Assembly: GCF_014656215.1 (NCBI RefSeq)
Contig: NZ_BNBZ01000028.1
Coordinates: forward strand, 32,296 to 96,295
Reading direction: 5' to 3'
DNA: 64,000 nucleotides
Source: Streptomyces zaomyceticus
GTDB taxonomy: Bacteria; Actinomycetota; Actinomycetes; Streptomycetales; Streptomycetaceae
Below, piece after piece: positions 39,747 to 47,478 of this stretch. The notes below the pieces were generated by a model. The model saw only the letters and a program-made list of their open reading frames with translations. It had not been told where the DNA came from and did no database searches. The position numbers and the translations under genes were made by a program. Within the stretch, counting starts at the first letter, position 1, and the number at the start of each line of letters is the position of its first letter.

Positions 39747-39841
39747 GCCCCGATCCCTGAGCCCCGATCCCTGAGCCCCGATCCCTGAGCCCCGATCCCT
39801 GAGCCCCGATCCCTGAGCCCCGATCCCTGAGCCCTGGGTCC
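39744..39841. repeat. 14-bp minisatellite, six perfect copies plus one degenerate
   Basis: TGAGCCCCGATCCC is repeated six times without change from 39744 to 39827. A seventh, altered copy (TGAGCCCTGGGTCC) follows to 39841. The first TGA is the hemL stop codon. Copies are identical, so the array is young or kept uniform by slippage. Confidence 0.95.
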
Positions 39842-39937
39842 CGACCCGGGGCCCAGGGCCCAGGCCCGGGGACACTCACCCGTTTCTCCGGCAGCCCGGG
39901 GTCCGCGATCCGGCCCCGGGGCGTACACAACGGAAAA

Positions 39938-39977
39938 GCAGAAAAGCCCCCGTGCCGGACCACGGGGGCTTTTCTGC
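39938..39977. terminator. Strong bidirectional terminator between hemL and ohr
   Basis: GCAGAAAAGCCCCCGTG (39938-39954) pairs perfectly over 17 bp with 39961-39977 across a 6-nt loop. T/A runs (TTTT and AAAA) flank the GC stem on both strands, so it can stop both the rightward hemL operon and the leftward ohr gene. Confidence 0.95.
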
Positions 39978-39992
39978 GTTCTTCCGCGAGGA

Positions 39993-40409
39993 CTACGCGG
40001 CGAGGTTCACCCGCACCTCCACATTCCCCCGGATCGCCTTCGAGTACGGGCACCGTCCGTGCGCCGCCTCGGCGAGCCGACGCGCCTCCGCGGCGTCGAG
40101 ACCGGGAAGTCCGACGGTGAGCACGACCGACAGACGGAATCCGCTCTCCTCCTTGTGCAGCGCCACCTCGGCGACCACCGTGTCGTCGGTGAGCGCGGTC
40201 CGCGACTCGCGCGCGGAGACCCGGAGCGCGCTGTGGAAGCAGGCGGCATAGCCGGCGGCGAAGAGCTGCTCGGGGTTGGTGGCGGTGCCGGACCCTCCCA
40301 CGGCCTTGGGGCTCGACAGCGGAAGGTCGAGCAGCCCGTCGGAGGAACGCACGGCGCCGTTGCGCCCGTCTCCGGTGGAGGTGACCTCGGCGGTGTAGAC
40401 GACGGCCAT
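39993..40409 (-). CDS. ohr: Organic hydroperoxide resistance protein (Ohr/OsmC family)
   Basis: The 138-residue protein has the two redox Cys of Ohr: AAGYAACFHSALR and HGRCPYSKAIRGN. It also has the FAAGYAACFH helix and the VRSSDGLLDLPLSSPKAVG N-terminal part that separates Ohr from OsmC. It reduces organic hydroperoxides with lipoyl or thiol partners in the cytoplasm. It points left toward the terminator shared with hemL and is divergent from the CaiB-like gene. No OhrR regulator is next to it. Confidence 0.92.
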   Translation of the reverse strand: MAVVYTAEVTSTGDGRNGAVRSSDGLLDLPLSSPKAVGGSGTATNPEQLFAAGYAACFHSALRVSARESRTALTDDTVVAEVALHKEESGFRLSVVLTVGLPGLDAAEARRLAEAAHGRCPYSKAIRGNVEVRVNLAA

Positions 40410-40565
40410 GTGTCATGCCTTTCGGAATCGGAGAAGGAGAAAGGGAATTCCCCCAGTCTCGGGCGCCGCCGAATTCCGGGCGCTACGGATCTCCGCAGTC
40501 CCTTCCACCCGCGCCCGCAATAGCGTGGAACGCGTCGTAGACCATGCAGATCAAGGGAGTTGGCC

Positions 40566-41678
40566 ATGCCCGGACCGCTGACCGGAGTGCGTGTACTGGA
40601 ATTCGCGGGCTCGGCGCCCACCGCGTTCGTCGGCACCGTCCTGTCCGGGCTCGGCGCCGATGTCGTACGGATCGACCGGACGCCCGGCGCGGCCCCCGGC
40701 CCCGACGACCCGCGCCCGGCGGAGAACCCGCTCTCCCGAGGCCGTCGCTCCGTCGCCCTCGACCTCAAGAGCCCCGAGGGCGTCGAGCAGGCCCTCGCGC
40801 TCGCCGAGCACGCCGACATCCTGGTCGAGGGCTTCCGCCCCGGCGTCGCCGACCGCCTCGGCATCGGCCCCGAGGCCGCTCTCGCCCGCAATCCCCGCCT
40901 GGTGTACGGACGGGTCAGCGGCTGGGGCCAGCAGGGCGAGTGGGCCGGACGCGCCGCCCACGACCTGGCGGTACTCGCCCTCACCGGAGCCCTCGACACC
41001 GACCCGGCAACCGGAGACCCGGTGCCGCCGCCGACCGCGTACCTCTCCAGCTTCGCCGGCGGTGCCAACGCCCATGTCCACGGACTGCTCGCCGCGCTCC
41101 ACGAGCGGGAGCGCTCGGGCCGCGGCCAGGTCGTCGACACCGCCCTCGCCGACGGCGCCGCCCTGATCTCCACCCTGATCCACCAGTGGCGCGAGGTCCC
41201 CGGCAACCACACCGTCACCGACGCCCCGCACTACGCGCTCTACCGGGCCGCCGACGGCCGCCACCTCGCGGTCGCCGCCATCGAACCCCGGCTCTACCGC
41301 AACCTCCTGGAGCAGCTCGGCCTCGCCGGCGCCGACACGGGCGCCGACGCCGGAACCGACGGCGACCCCCTCCCCGACCGCGCCGACCCGGCGGCCTGGC
41401 CCGCGCTGCGCGCACTGATCGCCGCCCGGTTCGCGAGCCGGGACCGCGACCACTGGGTGAAGCTCTTCGACGCCGTGGACGCCGGAGTGGCCCCGGTCCT
41501 CAGCGCCGCCGAGGCCGCCGAGCACCACCAACTCGCCGACCGTGAGGCCTTCGTGACGATCGGCGGCACCCGCCAGGCCGCCCCGCCCTCCCGCTTCGGC
41601 CGCACCCCCGCAGGCACCCCGGGCCGCGCCCCGCTCCCCGGCGAGCACACCGAAGAGGTCCTCGCCGAGTGGCGGTGA
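40566..41678 (+). CDS. CaiB/AMACR-family CoA-transferase or racemase homologue
   Basis: ATG 40566 follows AAGGGAG, giving 370 residues. The family start PLTGVRVLEFAGSAPTAFVG and LGADVVRIDRTPG are clear, with SRGRRSVALDLKSPEG, ADILVEGFRPGVADRLGIGP and VYGRVSGWGQQGEWAGRAAH. The closest resemblance is to 2-methylacyl-CoA racemase: the catalytic His matches AAHDLAVLAL, and the Glu motif is IEPRLYRNLLEQLG. The racemase Asp in LLADFAGG is replaced here (YLSSFAGG), so racemase activity is doubtful. A CoA-transferase or divergent function is possible. It is monocistronic. Confidence 0.87.
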   Translation: MPGPLTGVRVLEFAGSAPTAFVGTVLSGLGADVVRIDRTPGAAPGPDDPRPAENPLSRGRRSVALDLKSPEGVEQALALAEHADILVEGFRPGVADRLGIGPEAALARNPRLVYGRVSGWGQQGEWAGRAAHDLAVLALTGALDTDPATGDPVPPPTAYLSSFAGGANAHVHGLLAALHERERSGRGQVVDTALADGAALISTLIHQWREVPGNHTVTDAPHYALYRAADGRHLAVAAIEPRLYRNLLEQLGLAGADTGADAGTDGDPLPDRADPAAWPALRALIAARFASRDRDHWVKLFDAVDAGVAPVLSAAEAAEHHQLADREAFVTIGGTRQAAPPSRFGRTPAGTPGRAPLPGEHTEEVLAEWR

Positions 41679-41703
41679 CGAGCCCGCCACCGCGCCCCGC
41701 CAC

Positions 41704-41721
41704 CTGGCAGCTAGCTGTCAG
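41704..41721. promoter_or_regulatory. Near-perfect inverted repeat upstream of the acid phosphatase gene
   Basis: CTGGCAGCT-AGCTGTCAG pairs with one mismatch over 18 bp, just after the CaiB-like gene and 169 bp before the phosphatase ATG. It could be a weak terminator or an operator. Confidence 0.4.
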
Positions 41722-41889
41722 CGGACGCCCATCCGGAGCACAACCGGACACCCGCCCGCACCATCTCAGCCTTTGGGACGACGGACCGTCACCGCTTGTG
41801 GTCACGGGCGTCGCCCCGCCCGCCGCTCCCGTCCTAGCGTCCTGCCGTGACCACGGCCGCCCGGCCGTGGCCCGAAACACGGAGGAAGC

Positions 41890-42519
41890 ATGACTGCGGC
41901 AACACGGAAGACGCGTCTGGGCACCGTTCTGGCGGCGGCGGCACTGACGGTGCTCGGAGCGACCGGCACGGCGGTCGCCCAGGCCCCGGCGGGCGCCGAG
42001 CAGCGCACGGTGGCCGTGACGGCCGCCGCCGGCGTCGACTACGCCACCTGGGACGCCGATGTCCGCGCCGTCGTCGGTGAGGCCCGTCCCCACATCGAGA
42101 ACCGCATAGCCCAGGGCGGCCAGAAGCAGGCCATCGTCCTGGACATCGACAACACGTCCCTGGAGACGCACTTCCACCCGTTCCCGCCGACCCCGGCCGT
42201 CGCGCCCGTGCTGGACCTCGCGCGCTACGCCCACGACCGCGGTGTCGCCGTCTTCTTCGTCACCGCCCGGCCCGGGATCATCGAGCTCGTCACCAAGGCG
42301 AACCTCACCCACGCCGGCTACCCGGTGACGGGCCTGTACCAGCGGTCGCTCTCCGACCTGTTCGGCAGCACCGGCGAGTACAAGGCGGCGAAGCGGGCCG
42401 ACATCGAGGCCAAGGGCTACACGATCATCGCGAACATCGGGAACAACGCCACGGACTTCGAGGGCGGGCACTCCGAGCGCGACGTCAAGCTGCCGAACTA
42501 CGACGGCCAGCTCTCCTGA
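41890..42519 (+). CDS. Secreted HAD-superfamily acid phosphatase
   Basis: The 209-residue precursor has a signal peptide (LGTVLAAAALTVLGATGTAV then AQAPAGAEQ). The mature domain shows HAD motif I VLDIDNTSLET (nucleophile Asp and general acid Asp), motif II FFVTARPG (Thr), Lys in KAAKRADIEAKG and motif III IANIGNNATDFEGG. The class B/plant-like acid phosphatases of Streptomyces are exported and release phosphate from organic phosphates. No PHO box is obvious upstream. It is monocistronic, lying between the hem-type region and the NRPS cluster, and may be unrelated to either. Confidence 0.9.
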   Translation: MTAATRKTRLGTVLAAAALTVLGATGTAVAQAPAGAEQRTVAVTAAAGVDYATWDADVRAVVGEARPHIENRIAQGGQKQAIVLDIDNTSLETHFHPFPPTPAVAPVLDLARYAHDRGVAVFFVTARPGIIELVTKANLTHAGYPVTGLYQRSLSDLFGSTGEYKAAKRADIEAKGYTIIANIGNNATDFEGGHSERDVKLPNYDGQLS

Positions 42520-42631
42520 GACCGGTGTCGGCGCGGGCGACGTCCCCCCGCCCCGCGCCGGCCCCTCCTCGCCACGACACCCGGCGCCCCGCGCCCTCCC
42601 GCACCAGTCGTTTGCTCCGTCCTGCAACTGT

Positions 42632-42661
42632 TTGACCCGCCGGGAAAGCCACTCCTAATGT
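42632..42661 (+). promoter_or_regulatory. Sigma-70-type promoter of the LuxR regulator gene
   Basis: TTGACC (42632-42637) and TAATGT (42656-42661) are 18 bp apart, a good match to the vegetative HrdB consensus. The expected start of transcription is about 34 bases before GTG 42701. AGGGGGAG serves as the ribosome site. Confidence 0.65.
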
Positions 42662-42700
42662 GGCCCTCGTTGCGGATGAACTCAAACATCAGGGGGAGCT

Positions 42701-43555
42701 GTGCCGAGTATTTCTGTCAATGATCCCAAGGCTGTCATTCCCGCACCCAGGGGAATCGGCGGCAACCAGATACCCGGCGGTGACGTCACCGGCCGCGGAA
42801 TGTCCGACGGTGAGATAGAGCGCATGCTTCTCGAAGCGCGCCGCCTCGTCGAGACCGCCGTCGACCGGCACCGCACCGAAGGCCGGCTGCTGACCGCCCT
42901 CGAACCCGACGAGGGCACCGAGACCGCCGAGCGCGTGGTCGGCTCCGCCGCCCGGTCCCTCGCCGTCGCCCTCTCCGGCCACCACGACGAGGAGACCGCA
43001 CGGCTCGTCGCCGCCCTCGGCCGGGCCGCCGCCCGCGGTGTCGACGTCAAACTCCTCGCCCGGATCAGCATCCTCGAGAACCGCCTGCTCCTGGAGCGCC
43101 TCGACAAGTACGCGCCCGGGGTCGACGTCCGGCTCGTCGGCGCGCCCCTCCAGGACACCGTTCTCTCGGACGGCCTGGTCAGCGTGGTGTGGTCGCGCAC
43201 CAACGGGCCGACCCGCGAGGCCGTCCTGATGCGTTCCCCGGCCGTCCTGCGCAATCTGCGCACCCTCTTCACGGCCTCCTGGAACGGCAGCGCGCCGCTC
43301 TCCGACCACCGCCGGCTGAGCGACCGCACCCGCAGTGACGTCGCCCGCCGCATCCTGCTCGCCCTCAGCTCCGGACGGACCGACGAGGTCGCCGCCCGGG
43401 AGCTCGGCATGTCCGTGCGCACCTACCGGAGGAACGTCGCCGAGATCACCCGCGAGCTCGGCGCGAACTCGCGCTTCCAGGCGGGCGCCCGCGCCGTCGA
43501 ACTCGGACTGCTGCCGCCCGTCACGGCGGAACGCCCGGCCCGCGCCGCCGGCTGA
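42701..43555 (+). CDS. LuxR-type regulator, probable activator of the lipopeptide cluster
   Basis: GTG 42701 follows AGGGGGAGCT, giving 284 residues. The N-terminal ~190 residues contain a phospholipase-D-like/TrmB-like effector domain (GVDVKLLARISILENRLLLE, GVDVRLVGAPLQDTVLSDGL, VLMRSPAVLRNLRTLFTASW). The C-terminal LuxR HTH is RRILLALSSGRTDEVAAREL followed by GMSVRTYRRNVAEITRELGA. Such regulators are common as pathway-specific switches at the edge of peptide antibiotic clusters. It is the first gene before the ABC transporter and the precursor genes, all rightward. No TTA codon is present, so it is not directly bldA-dependent. Confidence 0.88.
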   Translation: MPSISVNDPKAVIPAPRGIGGNQIPGGDVTGRGMSDGEIERMLLEARRLVETAVDRHRTEGRLLTALEPDEGTETAERVVGSAARSLAVALSGHHDEETARLVAALGRAAARGVDVKLLARISILENRLLLERLDKYAPGVDVRLVGAPLQDTVLSDGLVSVVWSRTNGPTREAVLMRSPAVLRNLRTLFTASWNGSAPLSDHRRLSDRTRSDVARRILLALSSGRTDEVAARELGMSVRTYRRNVAEITRELGANSRFQAGARAVELGLLPPVTAERPARAAG

Positions 43556-43675
43556 ACCCACGGGCCGAATGGCAGCTTGCTGTAACGCTCCTTGCCGCGC
43601 AAAGGCCGGGGAATGTAGGAATTCGGAGGCATCTCCATTCCGTATCCAACCGCTCTCTGCGAGGAATGACATCCG

Positions 43676-44641
43676 GTGAACAGCGTGATGATCGAAGCGA
43701 TGGAAATCAGCCGGTCCTTTGGCAGCACGCAGGCACTCGGAGGAGTCAGCTTCCGTATTGGAAAAGGGGAGGTGCTCTGTCTCCTCGGGCACAACGGCGC
43801 GGGAAAGAGCACCCTGGTGAGCATTCTCGCGACCGCCCTGCCCCCCACCTCGGGCACCGCCCGCGTCGCCGGGCACGACGTGGTGCGCGAGGCCCGCGAA
43901 GTACGCCGGCGCATCGGCCTCACCGGTCAGTTCGCCGCCGTCGACGAGGGCCTCACCGGCCGGGACAACCTGATCCTCGTCGCCCGGCTCCTCGGCGCCA
44001 ACCGTGCCGAGGCCCGCCGCCGGGCCGACGAACTCCTCGACGCGTTCAGCCTCACCGCCGCCGGCGGCCGCCCCGCCGGCACGTACTCCGGAGGCATGCG
44101 CCGCCGTCTCGACCTCGCCAGCAGCTTCGTCGGCGACCCCCAGGTGCTCTTCCTCGACGAACCCACCACCGGACTCGACCCGGTGAGCCGCGGCGCCCTC
44201 TGGGACCTCGTCCGCGCCCGGGTCGCCGAGGGCACCACGGTCCTGCTCACCACGCAGTACCTGGAGGAGGCCGAACAGCTCGCCGACCGGGTCATCGTGC
44301 TCGGGCAGGGCCGGACCATCGCCGACGGAACCGTGGCCGAGCTCAAGGCACGGCTCGGCGGCGCCAGCGTCCGCGCCCAGCTCGCCGACCCCGGACATCA
44401 GGCGGCCGCCACCGAGGCACTGCGCCGGGCCGGTCTCGACTGCCGTACCGGCGAACCCGACGGCACGGTCCTCGTGCCCGTACGGGCCTCCGCCGCCCTC
44501 GCCGAGGTCGTCCGCGCCCTCGACGAGGCGGGCGTCGGCATCACGGAGATCTCCCTCATCGAGCCGACCCTCGACGACGTGTACCTCGCCCTGGCCGAAC
44601 ACACCACGGCTCCCCGGCCCGGCGTCCCCGTTCCTTCCTGA
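43676..44641 (+). CDS. ABC exporter ATPase (DrrA type)
   Basis: The product has 321 residues from GTG 43676, with an alternative ATG 43688. Motifs: Walker A LLGHNGAGKST, LTGQFAAVDEGLTGRDNLIL (Q-loop), signature YSGGMRRRLDLASSF, Walker B VLFLDEPTTGLDP, and VLLTTQYLEEAEQLADRVIV, the DrrA hallmark. The C-terminal ~75 residues form the DrrA-type regulatory domain with a late LIEPTLDDVYLALAEH (GREEN-like region). DrrA proteins drive export of daunorubicin, lipopeptides and similar. Its permease is not adjacent but 10 kb away on the other strand (54309-55136). It likely exports the cluster product and gives self-protection. Confidence 0.92.
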   Translation: MNSVMIEAMEISRSFGSTQALGGVSFRIGKGEVLCLLGHNGAGKSTLVSILATALPPTSGTARVAGHDVVREAREVRRRIGLTGQFAAVDEGLTGRDNLILVARLLGANRAEARRRADELLDAFSLTAAGGRPAGTYSGGMRRRLDLASSFVGDPQVLFLDEPTTGLDPVSRGALWDLVRARVAEGTTVLLTTQYLEEAEQLADRVIVLGQGRTIADGTVAELKARLGGASVRAQLADPGHQAAATEALRRAGLDCRTGEPDGTVLVPVRASAALAEVVRALDEAGVGITEISLIEPTLDDVYLALAEHTTAPRPGVPVPS

Positions 44642-44782
44642 CGCCGCCACGGCCGGGAGGCCGCCGCCCCATGAACCTCTGGATCCTCTACCAGATCTCG
44701 ACCCGACCCCCCGGCCACGTCGGCCCGCCCCCGGATTCGGGACCTGGCACGCCGGCCCGCGCCACATCCCCTGGGAGCTCCC

Positions 44783-45859
44783 ATGACGACGGTGACCACC
44801 GCGACGTACCCCTCGATCACGGAGGCGCAGATGATCCCGCGCCTCGTCCGCCTCGGCCCCAACCTCTACGGAGCCGTCTTCACCCTGATGAAGCTGCTCC
44901 CGGCCCACTACATCCTCCAGAGCGCCGACCGGCGCGGTGAACTCGGCGACGACACCGTCGTCGTCGAGACCACCTCCGGCACCTTCGGCCTCGCCCTCGC
45001 GATGCAGTGCGCCCTCATGGAACGGGAGCTGATCCTGGTCAGCGACCCGGCGATCGACCCCAACCTGTACCGCCGGCTCACCGACCTCGGCGCCCGCGTC
45101 GAGATCTGCCACGAGCCCGCGGCCGTCGGCGGCTTCCAGGAGGCGCGGCTGCGCCGCCTCGCCGAGATCCGCGCCGAACTCCCCGACACCTTCTGCCCGG
45201 AGCAGTACAGCAACCCCGACAACCCGCGCTCCTACGGCGTCGTCGCCGAGATGCTCCACCGCACCCTCGGGGACGTCGACTGCCTCGTCGGACCCGTCGG
45301 CTCCGGCGGCTCCATGTGCGGCACCGTCCGCGGGTTGCGCGAACACACCCCCGGCACCCGTGCCATCGGCGTCGACAGCCACCGCAGCGTCCTCTTCGGC
45401 CAGCCCGACGGGCCCCGCGGGCTGCGCGGCCTCGGCAACAGCCTCTGGCCCGCCAACCTCGACCACGGGGTCTTCGACGAGATCCACTGGTGCTCGGCCG
45501 CCGAGGCCTACGCCCAGACCCGCTCGCTGCACGCCCGCCACGCCCTCTTCCAGGGACCGACCAGCGGCGCCGCCCACCTCGTCGCCCAGTGGTGGGCCGA
45601 TCAGCACCCCGACGAGCTGTGCGTCGTGATGCTGCCCGACGAGGGCTACCGCTACCAGGCCACCGTCTACGACGACGCCTGGCTCACCGACAACGGCCTG
45701 CGCCTCGACGGCCCGCCCACCGAGCCGGTCACCGTCACCTCCCCCGCCGACGCGGGAGAGCGCTGGGCCCGCTTCGCCTGGGACCGCCGCGCCTACGACG
45801 ACGTGTCCGGCGCCGTCCCGCGCACCGACAGGGCGCTCCCCGAGCGGGCCCTCTCGTGA
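44783..45859 (+). CDS. PLP-dependent beta-replacement enzyme (cysteine-synthase fold)
   Basis: The 358-residue protein has the fold-type II pattern. The PLP lysine aligns to K37 (FTLMKLLPAHYILQSADRRG), the place of SIKDR in cysteine synthases. The substrate loop is VVETTSGTFGLALAMQ and the phosphate loop is VGPVGSGGSMCGTVRGLREH. The usual SIKDR sequence itself is lost, which marks a separate subfamily. Next to an argininosuccinate-lyase-like gene and a threonine-kinase-like gene, it fits replacement of the phosphate of O-phosphothreonine by the amino group of aspartate on the way to 2,3-diaminobutyrate. Cassettes of this composition have been proposed for friulimicin-type and uridyl peptide clusters. 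It is coupled to the next gene by GTGA. Confidence 0.85.
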   Translation: MTTVTTATYPSITEAQMIPRLVRLGPNLYGAVFTLMKLLPAHYILQSADRRGELGDDTVVVETTSGTFGLALAMQCALMERELILVSDPAIDPNLYRRLTDLGARVEICHEPAAVGGFQEARLRRLAEIRAELPDTFCPEQYSNPDNPRSYGVVAEMLHRTLGDVDCLVGPVGSGGSMCGTVRGLREHTPGTRAIGVDSHRSVLFGQPDGPRGLRGLGNSLWPANLDHGVFDEIHWCSAAEAYAQTRSLHARHALFQGPTSGAAHLVAQWWADQHPDELCVVMLPDEGYRYQATVYDDAWLTDNGLRLDGPPTEPVTVTSPADAGERWARFAWDRRAYDDVSGAVPRTDRALPERALS

Positions 45860-47478
45860 GCGGCACCGGACGCCTCACCGGCACCCTCGGCCCCCGCACC
45901 CGGCGGGTCGTGTACGGCGAGTCCGGCCCCGAGGACATCCGCCAGGAACTCGGCGCCACCACCACCGTCGACCTGGCCCACGTGGTGATGCTCACCGAAC
46001 GCGGACTGCTGCCCCGCGAGGCGGCCGCCGCCCTGCTGCGCCGCATCACCGCGCTGCGGGCCGACGGCTTCGGAGCCCTCCACGACCTGCCGGCCCCTCG
46101 CGGCCTCTACCTCATGTACGAGGGCCATCTGGTCGCCGAACTCGGCGCGGAGATCGGCGGAAAGCTCCACACCGGCCGCTCCCGCAACGACATCAAGGCC
46201 ACCATCACCGCGCTCCGGCTCCGCGCCGAACTCACCGACCTCCTCGGCGAGGTGCTGCGGCTCCAGGCGGTGCTGCTCTCCCGGGCCCGAGCCCACCGCT
46301 CCGTCGTCATGCCCGTCTACACCCACTTCCAGCCCGCGATGCCCGTCAGCTACGGCTACTACCTGGCCGGCATCGCCACCGCCCTCGACCGGGACATCGA
46401 CGCCCTCGGGCACGTCCTCGACCACCTCGACCGGTGCCCCCTCGGCGCCGGCGCGGTGGCCGGCACCGACCTGCCCATCGACCCGGACCGCACCGCCGCC
46501 CTCCTCGGCTTCCCGCACGGCCCGCTGCACGCCACCGACGCCGTGGCCGCCCGCGACACGATGCTGCGGGCCGTGGCGGCGGCCGCGTCGGCGGCCCTCA
46601 CGCTCAGCCGACTCGCGACCGACCTCCAGCTGTGGAGCACCCAGGAGTTCGGGTTCGTGGAGTTCCCCGAGCGGCTCGTCGGCGGCAGCTCCGCGATGCC
46701 GCAGAAGCGCAACGCCTTCCTCCTGGAGCACGTCAAGGCGAAGGCCGCGCTCGCGGTCGGCGCCTGGACGGCCTCGGCGGCCGCCATGAAGTCGACGCCG
46801 TTCACCAACTCCATCGAGGTCGGCACCGAGGCCGTCGGCGCGGGCTGGCCCGCGCTCGCCGCCGTACGGGACTCCGTCCTGCTCACCCAGCCGCTCGTCA
46901 GCGGGGCCCGGCCGGTTCCGGCGCGCATGGAGCAGCGGGCCAGAGAGGGCTTCGTCACCGCCACCGTCATCGCCAACCGGCTGGTGGCCCAGGGGGTACC
47001 GTTCCGCACCGCCCACCACGTCGTCGGCGAGGCCGTCCGGGTGGCGGTCGAATCCGGGGCCACCGAACTCACCACGATCTCCGCGCCGGATCTCGGCGAG
47101 GTCGCCGGGGCGGGCCCGTCGGCCACCGAACTCCCCACGCTGGGAGAGGTCGTCGACTCCCACGACCGGGGCGGCGGGCCCGGCGAGTGCGACCGGACCG
47201 TCCATGTCCTCACCGACCGGCTGACCGCGCACGGTCGGCGGCTCGCGGCCCACCGCGACCGGGCGGCCCGGGCGGACCGGCTCCTCGACGAGGCCGTCGG
47301 CGCCCTCGTCGCCACGGGCGGGGCCGTGGGCGCCGCCGCCACGGCGGATGCCGGCACCGGCGCCGCTGCCGAGGAGGCCGTCCCGGGCGACGCCGCCGCC
47401 GAGAGCGCCCTCTCCGCCGTCGTCTCCGTCCCCGCCGATGTGCATGCCGTATTCGAGAGAACGGAGAGTGCGCCGTGA
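45856..47478 (+). CDS. Argininosuccinate lyase-like enzyme for diamino acid formation
   Basis: GTG 45856 gives 540 residues of the fumarase/aspartase superfamily: LHTGRSRNDIKATITALRLR (substrate binding), MPVYTHFQPAMPVSYGYYLA (catalytic His region), and the signature GGSSAMPQKRNAFLLEHVKA at residue 276 onward with the mobile-loop Ser. It resembles ArgH but has an ~80-residue Ala-rich C-terminal extension. In the predicted route it would split an aspartyl-diaminobutyrate adduct into fumarate and 2,3-diaminobutyrate. Arginine synthesis is unlikely, since no other arg gene is here. GTGA overlaps couple it to its neighbours on both sides. Confidence 0.87.
   Translation: MSGTGRLTGTLGPRTRRVVYGESGPEDIRQELGATTTVDLAHVVMLTERGLLPREAAAALLRRITALRADGFGALHDLPAPRGLYLMYEGHLVAELGAEIGGKLHTGRSRNDIKATITALRLRAELTDLLGEVLRLQAVLLSRARAHRSVVMPVYTHFQPAMPVSYGYYLAGIATALDRDIDALGHVLDHLDRCPLGAGAVAGTDLPIDPDRTAALLGFPHGPLHATDAVAARDTMLRAVAAAASAALTLSRLATDLQLWSTQEFGFVEFPERLVGGSSAMPQKRNAFLLEHVKAKAALAVGAWTASAAAMKSTPFTNSIEVGTEAVGAGWPALAAVRDSVLLTQPLVSGARPVPARMEQRAREGFVTATVIANRLVAQGVPFRTAHHVVGEAVRVAVESGATELTTISAPDLGEVAGAGPSATELPTLGEVVDSHDRGGGPGECDRTVHVLTDRLTAHGRRLAAHRDRAARADRLLDEAVGALVATGGAVGAAATADAGTGAAAEEAVPGDAAAESALSAVVSVPADVHAVFERTESAP

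Noticed and set aside
39744..39841. CRISPR-like array
   Set aside because: Units are directly adjacent with no spacers and are only 14 bp. This is a simple tandem repeat.
44671..44940. Short frame starting MNLWILYQISTRP between the ABC ATPase and the PLP enzyme genes
   Set aside because: It looked like a possible small membrane or MbtH-type gene, but it becomes Pro/Arg/His-rich and runs into the PLP gene out of frame. No ribosome site or family match.
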